Position numbers and translations under genes: made by a program | Notes under the pieces: model-generated | Told to the model about the DNA's origin: nothing | What the model saw: the letters and a program-made list of their open reading frames with translations, nothing else | Databases searched by the model: none | Assembly: GCA_947629805.1 (NCBI GenBank) | Contig: CANRFE010000008.1 | Location: 1 to 19,344 of the forward strand | Direction: 5' to 3' | From: an uncultured Clostridia bacterium | GTDB lineage: Bacteria; Bacillota; Clostridia; TANB77; CAG-508 | Length of the DNA: 19,344 nucleotides | Shown: positions 6,530 to 13,173 of the stretch, in pieces | Position numbering within the stretch: position 1 is the stretch's first letter | Layout: each line of letters opens with the position of its first letter

Positions 6530-7719
6530 TATTTTTCACCTCTCTTTAATCCAAAATAACGATAAGGGTTATTTACCTTTCCTGTTTTTACAATTTCTTG
6601 TAAATCGGTATAAACACCTAAAATATCTTTTGCTGTAGTATCTCTACCACCAAGCCCATAAATATAGTTTACGGTTGGTACCTTTACATGATTTACATAC
6701 ATACCAGAGGTAACATCTGTAAATAGAGGACCACCACAAGCATTTAGGCTTTCTGCTTTATCTAAAACGGCAACTGCTTTTACATTTTGTAAAGCCTTTG
6801 CAATTTCTTCTGCAGGGAATGGTCTAAACACTCTTAATTTTAAAAGACCAGCTTTGATTCCTTGTTCTCTTAAAGAATCAACTACATCTTTTGTGGTACC
6901 TGCAGTGGAGTTCATACAAACAATCGCAATTTCAGCATCTGCTAGTTTGTATTCTTCCAACAAACCATATTTTCTTCCAGTTAATTTTTCAAAGTCTTTG
7001 GCAACTTCTAAAATGACCTTTTTTGCATTTCGCATGGCTTCTGCTTGTTGGTATTTATGTTCAAAATAGTAGGCTTGTAAATCCATAGGGCCAACAGCAA
7101 TTGGCTCTTTTGCATTTAATAAAGAATGCTCTGGGTGATAGGTTCCAATAAATTCTTTGGCTTTCTCGTCTTCTATTAACTCAATATTTTCAATAGAATG
7201 GGAGGTAATAAATCCATCTTGGCAAACAGCAAGAGGAAGACATACCTCTTTATGCTCTGCAATACGGTGCGCCATAATTAAGTTATCGTAAGCTTCTTGG
7301 TTATTTTCCGAAAATAGCATAATCCAACCGGCATCTCTTATTCCCATGGCATCCGAGTGGTCATTATGAATATTTAATGGACCAGATAGGGTACGGTTCA
7401 CAAGTGGCATTACAATAGGAAGTCTACAAGAAGAAGCAATATAAATCATTTCCCACATAAGTGCTAACCCATTGGAAGAAGTAGCTGTCATCGCTCTTGC
7501 GCCTGCTGCTTCTGCGCCAATACAAGCACTCATAGCACTATGTTCACTTTCTACGGCTATAAATTCAGTATCTACTTTTCCATTGCTAACAAAAGTAGAA
7601 AAATATTGAGGTATTTCCGTTGATGGGGTTATAGGGAAGGCAGCCACAACATCTGGGTTGATTTGTTTCATAGCAATAGCAGAAGCTTCGTTTCCACTTA
7701 AACGTTCTCTTATACTCAT
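6529..7719 (-). CDS. porA: 2-oxoacid (probably pyruvate):ferredoxin oxidoreductase, alpha subunit
   Basis: The protein has 396 residues from the ATG at 7719 and begins MSIRERLSGNEA, as relatives do. Conserved stretches include FPITPSTEIPQYF near the N-terminus (the substrate-side loop), SEHSAMSACIGAEAAGARAMTATSSNG, and the C-terminal domain with MNSTAGTTKDVVDSL and the RVFRPFPAEEI segment. An in-frame ATG at 7743 overlaps the porD stop (ATGA) and would add eight residues. I prefer 7719 because AAAGG (7731-7735) lies between the two ATGs and the resulting N-terminus fits the family, although the 11-base spacing is long. Together with porB it forms the catalytic core; the DGFITSHSIE segment resembles the DGFILSHT of pyruvate-type alpha subunits. 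Confidence 0.9.
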   Translation of the reverse strand: MSIRERLSGNEASAIAMKQINPDVVAAFPITPSTEIPQYFSTFVSNGKVDTEFIAVESEHSAMSACIGAEAAGARAMTATSSNGLALMWEMIYIASSCRLPIVMPLVNRTLSGPLNIHNDHSDAMGIRDAGWIMLFSENNQEAYDNLIMAHRIAEHKEVCLPLAVCQDGFITSHSIENIELIEDEKAKEFIGTYHPEHSLLNAKEPIAVGPMDLQAYYFEHKYQQAEAMRNAKKVILEVAKDFEKLTGRKYGLLEEYKLADAEIAIVCMNSTAGTTKDVVDSLREQGIKAGLLKLRVFRPFPAEEIAKALQNVKAVAVLDKAESLNACGGPLFTDVTSGMYVNHVKVPTVNYIYGLGGRDTTAKDILGVYTDLQEIVKTGKVNNPYRYFGLKRGEK

Positions 7720-7739
7720 AGTTTTTTCATCCTTTCTTT

Positions 7740-8036
7740 TCATTGTTCTTTCATTTCAATTGCACCAAATGGGCAGGTTTTTGCACATACGCCACATCCT
7801 TTGCAATAATCGTAATTAAAATCTCTTCTCTTTTGGTCTTTTCCAACAGGAATTGCATTATCTGGACAAACAGGGAAACAAAGCCCGCATTGTCTGCATT
7901 TGTCCGATAAGAAAATTGGCTTTACACTTCTCCAGTCACCTGTTTTAAAATTTAAAGAATTTCCAGCGTCATAAATAGTTCCGCCAGGGGTTAAATCTTG
8001 CCATGGAGATTCTTTATTGATTTTTCCTTCTGACAT
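7740..8036 (-). CDS. porD: 2-oxoacid:ferredoxin oxidoreductase, delta subunit (2[4Fe-4S])
   Basis: This 98-residue electron-transfer subunit carries two 4Fe-4S motifs: C47-x2-C50-x2-C53-x3-C57-P and C78-x2-C81-x2-C84-x3-C88-P. It relays electrons from the thiamine site to external ferredoxin. The N-terminal 45 residues (SPWQDLTPGG, GDWRSVKP) match the usual delta-subunit extension. Translation starts behind AAAGGAG on the minus strand. It lies 15 bases after porG and abuts porA, inside a gamma-delta-alpha-beta operon. Confidence 0.93.
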   Translation of the reverse strand: MSEGKINKESPWQDLTPGGTIYDAGNSLNFKTGDWRSVKPIFLSDKCRQCGLCFPVCPDNAIPVGKDQKRRDFNYDYCKGCGVCAKTCPFGAIEMKEQ

Positions 8037-8051
8037 CCGTATTTCTCCTTT

Positions 8052-8633
8052 CTAATTTATTAATTTCACTTCTTTAAGAGCAAGTTCTAAGGCTTTCATA
8101 TTTCCTTCAATAACTTCTGGTTTTTTTGCAAATTTATGCTGAAAAGAACCTTTCATATCATTTAAAAATTCTTGTTCTGTCATAATGTTAGATACTTTTA
8201 CAATAGCAGCAAGCATTGGAGTATTGGGAAAATATTTTCCCAGTGCTTCTTGTGATACTTTTCTTGCATCAATCGTATAGATTTTTCCTTTGTACCCATT
8301 TAAGAGTGGTTTTAATTCTTCTGCTGTTTTCGTAGTATTAATCAGAATAGCACCAGTTTCTTTTAAACCATTCGTAACTGGTACAGATTCTAATAAAGAA
8401 TCATCTACTACTACCACATAATCTGGTTCATAAATATTACTGTGTATACGAATAGGAGAAGTACTAATACGATTGTAAGCTGTAATAGGTGCTCCCATTC
8501 TTTCTGGACCATATTCGGGAAAACCTTGAATGTATTTTCCTGTGTTAAAAGCAGCATCGGCAAGTAACAAAGAGGCTGTTTTAGCACCTTGCCCACCTCG
8601 ACCATGCCATCGAATTTCTATCATGTTATCCAT
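8052..8633 (-). CDS. porG: 2-oxoacid:ferredoxin oxidoreductase, gamma subunit
   Basis: The protein has 193 residues and is the first gene of the operon. It starts with the family signature IEIRWHGRGGQGAKTAS, followed by FPEYGPERMGAPITAYNRIS, the typical gamma-domain pattern that contacts CoA and the other subunits. The start codon has GGAAGGAAA just upstream on the minus strand. A further in-frame ATG lies three codons in and is a less likely start. A sigma-A-type promoter ends about 48 bases upstream, and a palindrome covers its -10 region. Confidence 0.93.
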   Translation of the reverse strand: MDNMIEIRWHGRGGQGAKTASLLLADAAFNTGKYIQGFPEYGPERMGAPITAYNRISTSPIRIHSNIYEPDYVVVVDDSLLESVPVTNGLKETGAILINTTKTAEELKPLLNGYKGKIYTIDARKVSQEALGKYFPNTPMLAAIVKVSNIMTEQEFLNDMKGSFQHKFAKKPEVIEGNMKALELALKEVKLIN

Positions 8634-8661
8634 CTATTTCCTTCCTTTCTTCTTAAAATAA

Positions 8662-8687
8662 ATATGCTTTGAATGCTTTAAGCATAT
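8662..8687. repeat. Palindrome over the por promoter -10 and start site (candidate operator)
   Basis: ATATGCTT (8662-8669) and AAGCATAT (8680-8687) form a perfect eight-base inverted repeat separated by ten bases. The right arm overlaps the predicted -10 box of the por promoter and the spacer covers the likely start site. A third ATGCTT (8673-8678) sits in the spacer. The placement suits a repressor site, but a 5' leader effect or chance cannot be excluded. Confidence 0.4.
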
Positions 8688-8709
8688 ACCCAAATCCTAA
8701 GAATGTCAA
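8681..8709 (-). promoter_or_regulatory. Promoter of the por operon
   Basis: On the minus strand a perfect TTGACA (complement of 8704-8709) is followed after 17 bases by TATGCT (complement of 8681-8686), a four-of-six -10 box. Transcription would begin near 8674, leaving a leader of about 40 bases before porG. The weak -10 box fits a regulated promoter. Confidence 0.5.
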
Positions 8710-8781
8710 GAAAAAATCATGACTGCATGGTCAAAACGAGGCAAAAAAATTTATAAAAAAATCTATATTTTTTCCAATATG

Positions 8782-8790
8782 TGTTACAAT
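8782..8790 (+). promoter_or_regulatory. Extended -10 promoter element for cca
   Basis: TG at 8782-8783, one base, then TACAAT (8785-8790) form an extended -10 box. No good -35 box is visible at the usual distance. Transcription would start near 8797, leaving a very short leader of about ten bases that is almost all ribosome binding site (GAGGAG, 8797-8802). Confidence 0.4.
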
Positions 8791-8806
8791 AAAAAAGAGG
8801 AGAAAA

Positions 8807-10048
8807 ATGGATAAAATAGAAATAGCAAAAAAAATAAGAAAAAAAGGTGGAACTTTATATCTAGTTGGAGGAGCCGTACGAGATGAACTATTAGGAAGAG
8901 AAGTGCAGGATGAAGATTATTGTGTTACAGGCCTAAGCGAAGAGAAATTTGAAGAATTATTTCCTATGGCCTATAAAAGAGGAACCAGTTTTCCTGTTTA
9001 TGTGCTAGAGACAAAGGAAATTGCCTTAGCAAGAAGAGAACAAAAAAGTGGTATAGGGCATAAAGAATTTTCTGTTGTAACAGGAAAAGAAATTACAATA
9101 GAAGAAGACTTAGCAAGAAGGGATATTACCATAAATGCAATAGCAAAAAATGTTTTAACGCAAGAATGGATAGATCCTTATCAGGGAAGGAAAGACTTGA
9201 AAAATAAAATAATTCGCGCTACTACCAGTGCTTTTCTAGAAGACCCTTTAAGGGCTTACCGTGTGGCTAGGTTTGCTAGTATATTAGAATTCGAGGTAGA
9301 GCAAAACACCCTTTCTATGATGCAAAAATTAAAACCAGAGTTATCAAGTTTAGCAAAAGAGAGAGTTTTTGAAGAATGCAAAAAAGCCTTAGCAAGTAAA
9401 AAACCATCTATTTTTTTTCGCGTCTTAAAAAGTGCTGGAATATTAGAAGTACACTTTAAGGAAATACAAGATTTAATAGGAAGCTTGCAACCTATAAAAT
9501 ACCATCCAGAGGGCGATAGTTTTGAACATACGATGATGGTAGTAGATAAATCTGCTGAAATAACAGAGGATTTAAGAATTCGCTTTAGCTGTTTAGTACA
9601 TGACTTAGGAAAAGGAATAACCCCAAAAGAAATGCTTCCGCATCACTACGGACATGATAAAAAGGGAGAAGAATTAGTTGAACATTTAGGGCAAAGAATA
9701 GCAATTCCCAAAGCATGGATAGAATGTGGAAAAGTAGCAGCAAAAGAACACATGCTAGGAGGTATTTTTGAACAAATGAGCATTCCAAAACAAGTAGATT
9801 TTCTAACAAGAGTGGCAAAATCTAGGTTAGGCTTAGACGGAATGCAGATAGTTGTTTTTTGTGACCGATGGCGCAAAGAAGAAAAACCAGAAAATATCCT
9901 TTTTGCGCAAATAGGAAAGGAATGCCTTAAAGAAATAAATGGAGAATATATAAAACAGAAATATTCTATAGAGGATACAAAACAAGTAGGAGAGTTACTT
10001 CGAAAAGAACGTATAGAATGGATGAAGAAAAAGAAACAAAATACTTGA
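8807..10048 (+). CDS. cca: CCA-adding tRNA nucleotidyltransferase with HD domain
   Basis: This enzyme adds or repairs the CCA 3' end of tRNAs. The protein has 413 residues. The class II nucleotidyltransferase head has LVGGAVRDELLG (19-30) and catalytic D35 and D37 in VQDEDY, then RRDITINA and EDPLRAYRVARFAS. A C-terminal HD domain carries H265-D266 in HDLGKG and nearby histidines (PHHYGHDKKG), the metal phosphohydrolase motif. The whole length, especially KYHPEGDSFEHTMMVV and LVHDLGKGITP, resembles E. coli Cca, which has phosphatase and cyclic phosphodiesterase activity in that domain. Most Firmicute CCA enzymes that I know lack this arrangement. The start has GAGGAG four bases upstream. It is divergent from por. 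Confidence 0.92.
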   Translation: MDKIEIAKKIRKKGGTLYLVGGAVRDELLGREVQDEDYCVTGLSEEKFEELFPMAYKRGTSFPVYVLETKEIALARREQKSGIGHKEFSVVTGKEITIEEDLARRDITINAIAKNVLTQEWIDPYQGRKDLKNKIIRATTSAFLEDPLRAYRVARFASILEFEVEQNTLSMMQKLKPELSSLAKERVFEECKKALASKKPSIFFRVLKSAGILEVHFKEIQDLIGSLQPIKYHPEGDSFEHTMMVVDKSAEITEDLRIRFSCLVHDLGKGITPKEMLPHHYGHDKKGEELVEHLGQRIAIPKAWIECGKVAAKEHMLGGIFEQMSIPKQVDFLTRVAKSRLGLDGMQIVVFCDRWRKEEKPENILFAQIGKECLKEINGEYIKQKYSIEDTKQVGELLRKERIEWMKKKKQNT

Positions 10049-10073
10049 AAAGAAGATAGTTTTAAGATAAAAT
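10045..10073 (+). promoter_or_regulatory. Promoter for the prepilin-like surface gene
   Basis: TTGAAA (10045-10050), a 17-base spacer and TAAAAT (10068-10073) give five-of-six matches in both boxes. The -35 box overlaps the cca stop codon (10046-10048). The next gene starts 27 bases after the -10 box. Confidence 0.55.
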
Positions 10074-10100
10074 AAGAAAAAATACAAAAGAGAGGAAAAA

Positions 10101-11264
10101 ATGAGAAGATTTTTATTCAAAAAACAAAACATAAAAAGAGAAGAAAAAGGGGCTATTTCTGCCTTAGTTTTATTTACTGTTTTAATGTTTAGTGTTATTT
10201 TAATGGGTGCTTATTTTACTATTAGCACAATGCAAAGAGCACAAATAAAAAGTGATATGAGAATCCAAGACTTATATGGAAAAGATGTAGAAGAGGCTGA
10301 TAAAATATATGAAGAGCAAGTACTACAAAATGGTTTAAAAGAAAAGTTTAAAGATAATACAAAAGTACCATATGTAATCAATTATCCAGTAGATATAGAT
10401 GGAGACGGAGATTCTACGGATGACTGGCAGGTATTTTATATAAAAGATTACGAAGGAGAAGATAATGCACAAGGAGATAATCAACCAGATACTGGAAGAA
10501 GAGTATTTTTAATAGCTTCAGATTATGTAAAAATACTTGATGATCCTAATTCAGCAATACGAAAAAGCATGGAAAAGTCACATATGGTACAAAGTTCTGA
10601 CGAAAATAAAAAAGATTATGTGTTAATGTGGAAGGATCCTTATTTGGCATTATGTGAGTTGCATTTGCCTGATCAAGAAGGAAAAGCAAACATATTTCCA
10701 AAATTATTTGAAGAGAGTTTATATAAGATATGGGAACATCAAAATCTGCCTGGTTCAATATGTGCGGCAACTATGTTGTGTACTGAAAATTGGTCAGATT
10801 TTAAATATGATACGTATGCGGACTATGCAATAGGTGGACCAACTTATCAAATGTGGATTAATAGCTGGAACATGAGACACCAAGATAAACAAGCATATTA
10901 TCAGACTAATGAATTGGGGTATCTTATGGGTGTGAAAGGACAGAATACGCAAAGTGCCATTCTTGTGCAGGAAGCACAAACAGATTCATTATATCTCCCA
11001 CATGCATCCGAAACAGAAGGAGACTTTGACAAAGATAGCCAGATTGAACATTGTCAAGGATATTGGGGAGCGTCTCCTTGTGGATTATATGGTGGATTCA
11101 ATTTAATGATGGTACACAGTAATATTGCTCTGACCGATCACTTTGGTGGAGACGACTTTTATGGTGTTCGACCAGTAGTTTGTTTAAAAGCAAACGTTAA
11201 ACTAACTCCAACAGAGAATGTCATAGGAATTGAAAATGCAGAATGTTTTAAAATTGAATTTTAG
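10101..11264 (+). CDS. Membrane-anchored surface protein: prepilin-like N-terminus, DUF6273-like C-terminal domain
   Basis: The protein has 387 residues and its function is unknown. A basic N-terminus ends in EEKG (14-17), followed by a hydrophobic helix (18-41), resembling a prepilin-type leader, but the glutamate expected at mature position 5 is absent. A possible calcium-binding loop DIDGDGDSTDDW is at 98-109. The C-terminal part holds YAIGGPTYQMW (242-252), YWGASPCG (321-328) and GVRPVVCLK (355-363). From memory, this combination recurs in many large, variable protein families of gut Clostridia (DUF6273-like). I infer an exported or cell-surface protein with a variable, possibly ligand-binding tail. 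The last third has a visibly higher GC content than the first part. AGAGG lies five bases before the ATG. It is a single-gene unit with its own promoter and terminator. Confidence 0.7.
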   Translation: MRRFLFKKQNIKREEKGAISALVLFTVLMFSVILMGAYFTISTMQRAQIKSDMRIQDLYGKDVEEADKIYEEQVLQNGLKEKFKDNTKVPYVINYPVDIDGDGDSTDDWQVFYIKDYEGEDNAQGDNQPDTGRRVFLIASDYVKILDDPNSAIRKSMEKSHMVQSSDENKKDYVLMWKDPYLALCELHLPDQEGKANIFPKLFEESLYKIWEHQNLPGSICAATMLCTENWSDFKYDTYADYAIGGPTYQMWINSWNMRHQDKQAYYQTNELGYLMGVKGQNTQSAILVQEAQTDSLYLPHASETEGDFDKDSQIEHCQGYWGASPCGLYGGFNLMMVHSNIALTDHFGGDDFYGVRPVVCLKANVKLTPTENVIGIENAECFKIEF

Positions 11265-11278
11265 AAATATAGAAAAAC

Positions 11279-11305
11279 CGCTATACGGGTTCGTATAGCG
11301 ATTTT
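11279..11305. terminator. Bidirectional terminator between the surface gene and tRNA-Arg
   Basis: Bases 11279-11287 (CGCTATACG) pair perfectly with 11292-11300 around the loop GGTT. On the plus strand the T run is short (TTTT at 11302-11305). On the minus strand the stem is followed by GGTTTTT, so it is the stronger terminator for the tRNA gene. Confidence 0.7.
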
Positions 11306-11306
11306 A

Positions 11307-11383
11307 TGGTGAGCCAGAAGGGATTCGAACCCCCGACCCTTTGCTTAGAAGGCAAATGCTCTATCCAGCTGAGCTACTGACTC
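11307..11383 (-). tRNA. tRNA-Arg, anticodon UCU
   Basis: The minus strand folds into a 77-base tRNA. The acceptor stem is GAGTCAG pairing with CTGGCTC (one T-G pair), followed by A73 and an encoded CCA (11307-11309). T8-A9 are followed by the D stem GCTC/GAGC, the anticodon stem TTTGC/GCAAA with loop CTTCTAA (anticodon TCT), a five-base variable loop GGGTC, and a T arm with loop TTCGAAT. The T stem contains two G-T pairs at its outer end. It reads the AGA arginine codon, which is heavily used in this AT-rich genome. Confidence 0.95.
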
Positions 11384-11389
11384 ATAATT

Positions 11390-11404
11390 TAAGTACGGTA
11401 CTTA
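11390..11404. repeat. 15-bp palindrome at the tRNA-Arg transcription start
   Basis: TAAGTAC (11390-11396), a central G, and GTACTTA (11398-11404) form a perfect palindrome just downstream of the tRNA -10 box, covering the predicted start site. It could be an operator, a small leader hairpin removed with the pre-tRNA leader, or chance. Confidence 0.35.
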
Positions 11405-11432
11405 TCATAGCACTTTTTTTAATAAATGTCAA
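11404..11432 (-). promoter_or_regulatory. Promoter of tRNA-Arg
   Basis: On the minus strand a perfect TTGACA (complement of 11427-11432), 17 bases, and TATGAT (complement of 11404-11409) form a strong sigma-A-type promoter. Transcription would start near 11397, about 14 bases before the mature tRNA 5' end at 11383. Confidence 0.75.
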
Positions 11433-11446
11433 TAAAAAGGACGAAA

Positions 11447-11511
11447 CTTTTAAAAGCAAGCGTAAAATTATTAAGATCATAAAAAATAAAATTTTAGCTT
11501 GCTTTTAAAGG
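11447..11511 (-). terminator. Long hairpin after yhbY, probable terminator
   Basis: Bases 11447-11461 pair with 11497-11511 (15 pairs, one G-T), and after one bulged G at 11462 a further seven pairs form (11463-11469 with 11490-11496), closing a 20-base loop. The stem touches the yhbY stop codon at 11512. The T tract after it on the minus strand is interrupted (TTTCGTCCTTTTT), so termination efficiency is uncertain. The tRNA promoter begins 14 bases further on. Confidence 0.5.
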
Positions 11512-11802
11512 CTATTTTGGAAATTGTATTTTCGAATTTTTCTTTTTTTGCCTAAATAAAGTAATTTTATTTCCAAGTGTTTGAACCACTATAGAATTGG
11601 TCCTATTTGCAATTTCTTCTGCCAATTCTTTAGCATTTCCAGGTGCTGTTTCTAAAACTGTAATTTTAATTAATTCTCTGGCTTTTAAAGCATTGTTTAA
11701 TTGTTCTACTAGAACTTGGGAAATACCTGCTTTTCCTATTTGAAAAATAGCATCTAAAGTATTAGCAAGGCTTCTTAAATAAGCACGTTCTTTACTAGTC
11801 AT
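11512..11802 (-). CDS. yhbY: YhbY-family CRM-domain RNA-binding protein
   Basis: The 96-residue protein is a single CRM (YhbY) domain. It starts MTSKERAYLRSLANTLDAIFQIGKAGIS, with the GKAG turn replacing the usual GKxG RNA-contact loop, then ELIKITVLE and a C-terminal TLGNKITLFRQKK strand that matches the family end. YhbY proteins associate with ribosomal large-subunit precursors and are thought to help ribosome assembly. It lies 37 bases after ugtP on the same strand, with AAAGGAATT upstream of the ATG, and probably shares that transcript. The T-rich downstream hairpin ends the unit. Confidence 0.9.
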   Translation of the reverse strand: MTSKERAYLRSLANTLDAIFQIGKAGISQVLVEQLNNALKARELIKITVLETAPGNAKELAEEIANRTNSIVVQTLGNKITLFRQKKKNSKIQFPK

Positions 11803-11839
11803 TTTTTTTAATTCCTTTCTTTTTTATTCTATTTAATAA

Positions 11840-12970
11840 TTATTCCAAATTAGACAAAAGAATAGAACAAATATCTTTTGTAGAATTTGGTTTAGCAAAA
11901 TTCTTAGTAAGATTTTTCATTTTTTCTATTTTTTCTGAATCATTTAGAACTGTATATAAAACTTCTTCTGGATTTTCCTCTTTTTTTAACCAAATAGCAC
12001 ATTCCATTTTTTCTAGAAAGATAGCATTTTCTTCTTCTTGACCAGGAATCGGATTAATAACAATTAAAGGAAGGTGAGAAGCTAAAGATTCACTAACTGT
12101 TAAACCACCCGGTTTTGTAATTACTATGTCAGAAATAGACATTAATTCTGGTACCTTATCTGTAAAAGGAAGAACTTTTATCGTGTCCTGTTTATTTTTT
12201 TCTGTAACAATCCTTTCAAATTCTTGTTTCATCTTTTCGTTTTTTCCCGCAATGGCAACCACTTGAATATTCGGAAAAGTAGTTAAAGCTTGTAAAATGG
12301 CAACTGTCTTATCTTTTCCAAGGCCATATTCGCCACCACCAAAAAATAAAATTGTTCTTTTGTTTGGAAGTAATCCAAAGGAAGAGAAAATAGCTTTCTT
12401 ATCATAAGTTTGTAAAAAACGATTAGAAATGGGAATACCAGTAACAAAAATTTTACTTTCTGGAATTTCATTTTGTAACAATTCTTCTTTCATAGAAAAA
12501 TTAGAAACAAAATAAAAATCGACAAATTTATTTCCAATTAACCATTGGTCATGCGACTTAAAATCTGTCATAATAGTAGCGAGTTTACAATTCGTTTTTT
12601 TCTTTTGTTTTAAGTAACTCGTCATTTGAGAACCAAAAGGGTGTGTGGAAATAACCATATCTGGTTGAAATTCTCGAAACAATTTAACCATTTTTACTGC
12701 CATAATTTTATTAGATGTGGTACTTACTTTCCCAAGCAAACCACCTTGTGATTTATAATACACTTGTTCCCAAGCCCAAGGGGCTTTTTTTGCCATTTCA
12801 CGATAAGCGGCTGTTGTAATTTTATCTAAAGCTTTATTAATATATTTTACACAATCAATCATTTCTATTTGAAGATTTGCATAATTTTCTTCTAATTGTT
12901 CTTTTATAGATTTTGCTGCAGATAGGTGTCCACCACCATAAGAAGCATAAAAAATTAAAATTTTTTTCAT
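11840..12970 (-). CDS. UgtP/MGDG-synthase-family glycolipid glycosyltransferase
   Basis: The protein has 376 residues from the ATG at 12970. GGAG (complement of 12977-12980) lies six bases before this ATG but directly touches the alternative ATG at 12976, so 12970 is preferred. The N-terminal acceptor domain starts with FYASYGGGHLSAAKSI (GGGH at 12-15). The nucleotide-sugar domain has LFFGGGEYGLGK and K286-PGGLTVSESLASHLPLIV followed by PIPGQEEENA, the donor-binding signature of GT28-type enzymes. Relatives transfer glucose or galactose from UDP-sugars to diacylglycerol to make membrane glycolipids, the anchors of lipoteichoic acid in Firmicutes. No signal peptide is seen, in keeping with a peripheral membrane enzyme. 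The exact sugar is not predictable. It starts an operon with yhbY. Confidence 0.87.
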   Translation of the reverse strand: MKKILIFYASYGGGHLSAAKSIKEQLEENYANLQIEMIDCVKYINKALDKITTAAYREMAKKAPWAWEQVYYKSQGGLLGKVSTTSNKIMAVKMVKLFREFQPDMVISTHPFGSQMTSYLKQKKKTNCKLATIMTDFKSHDQWLIGNKFVDFYFVSNFSMKEELLQNEIPESKIFVTGIPISNRFLQTYDKKAIFSSFGLLPNKRTILFFGGGEYGLGKDKTVAILQALTTFPNIQVVAIAGKNEKMKQEFERIVTEKNKQDTIKVLPFTDKVPELMSISDIVITKPGGLTVSESLASHLPLIVINPIPGQEEENAIFLEKMECAIWLKKEENPEEVLYTVLNDSEKIEKMKNLTKNFAKPNSTKDICSILLSNLE

Positions 12971-12994
12971 AAACATCTCCTATTTGTTTTTTTG

Positions 12995-13023
12995 ATTTTA
13001 TCATAAAAATAAAAAAAAATCAA
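12995..13023 (-). promoter_or_regulatory. Promoter of the ugtP-like gene
   Basis: On the minus strand TTGATT (complement of 13018-13023), 17 bases, then TAAAAT (complement of 12995-13000) preceded by TGA (extended -10). The start would be near 12988. An 11-bp AT-only-flanked inverted repeat (12989-12999 with 13016-13026) spans both boxes. Confidence 0.5.
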
Positions 13024-13173
13024 AAATAATGATAATAAGAATAAGATAAAATTTTTAAGCAGAAAAATAAGAAAATTATGACAAAAAAGAATAAAAACAA
13101 CAAATTAGAAGCAAAATAAAATAGAAAAAAGAATGCAAAGCACAAAAAGCATGAAATTATTAAGAAAGGAATT

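Noticed and set aside
10740..11220. Diversity-generating retroelement variable region in the surface protein
   Set aside because: No reverse transcriptase, template repeat or accessory gene is present in the window. The composition shift alone does not show this mechanism.
10049..11307. Genomic island inserted at the 3' end of tRNA-Arg
   Set aside because: No repeat of the tRNA 3' end was seen on the far side of the surface gene, and no integrase is present.
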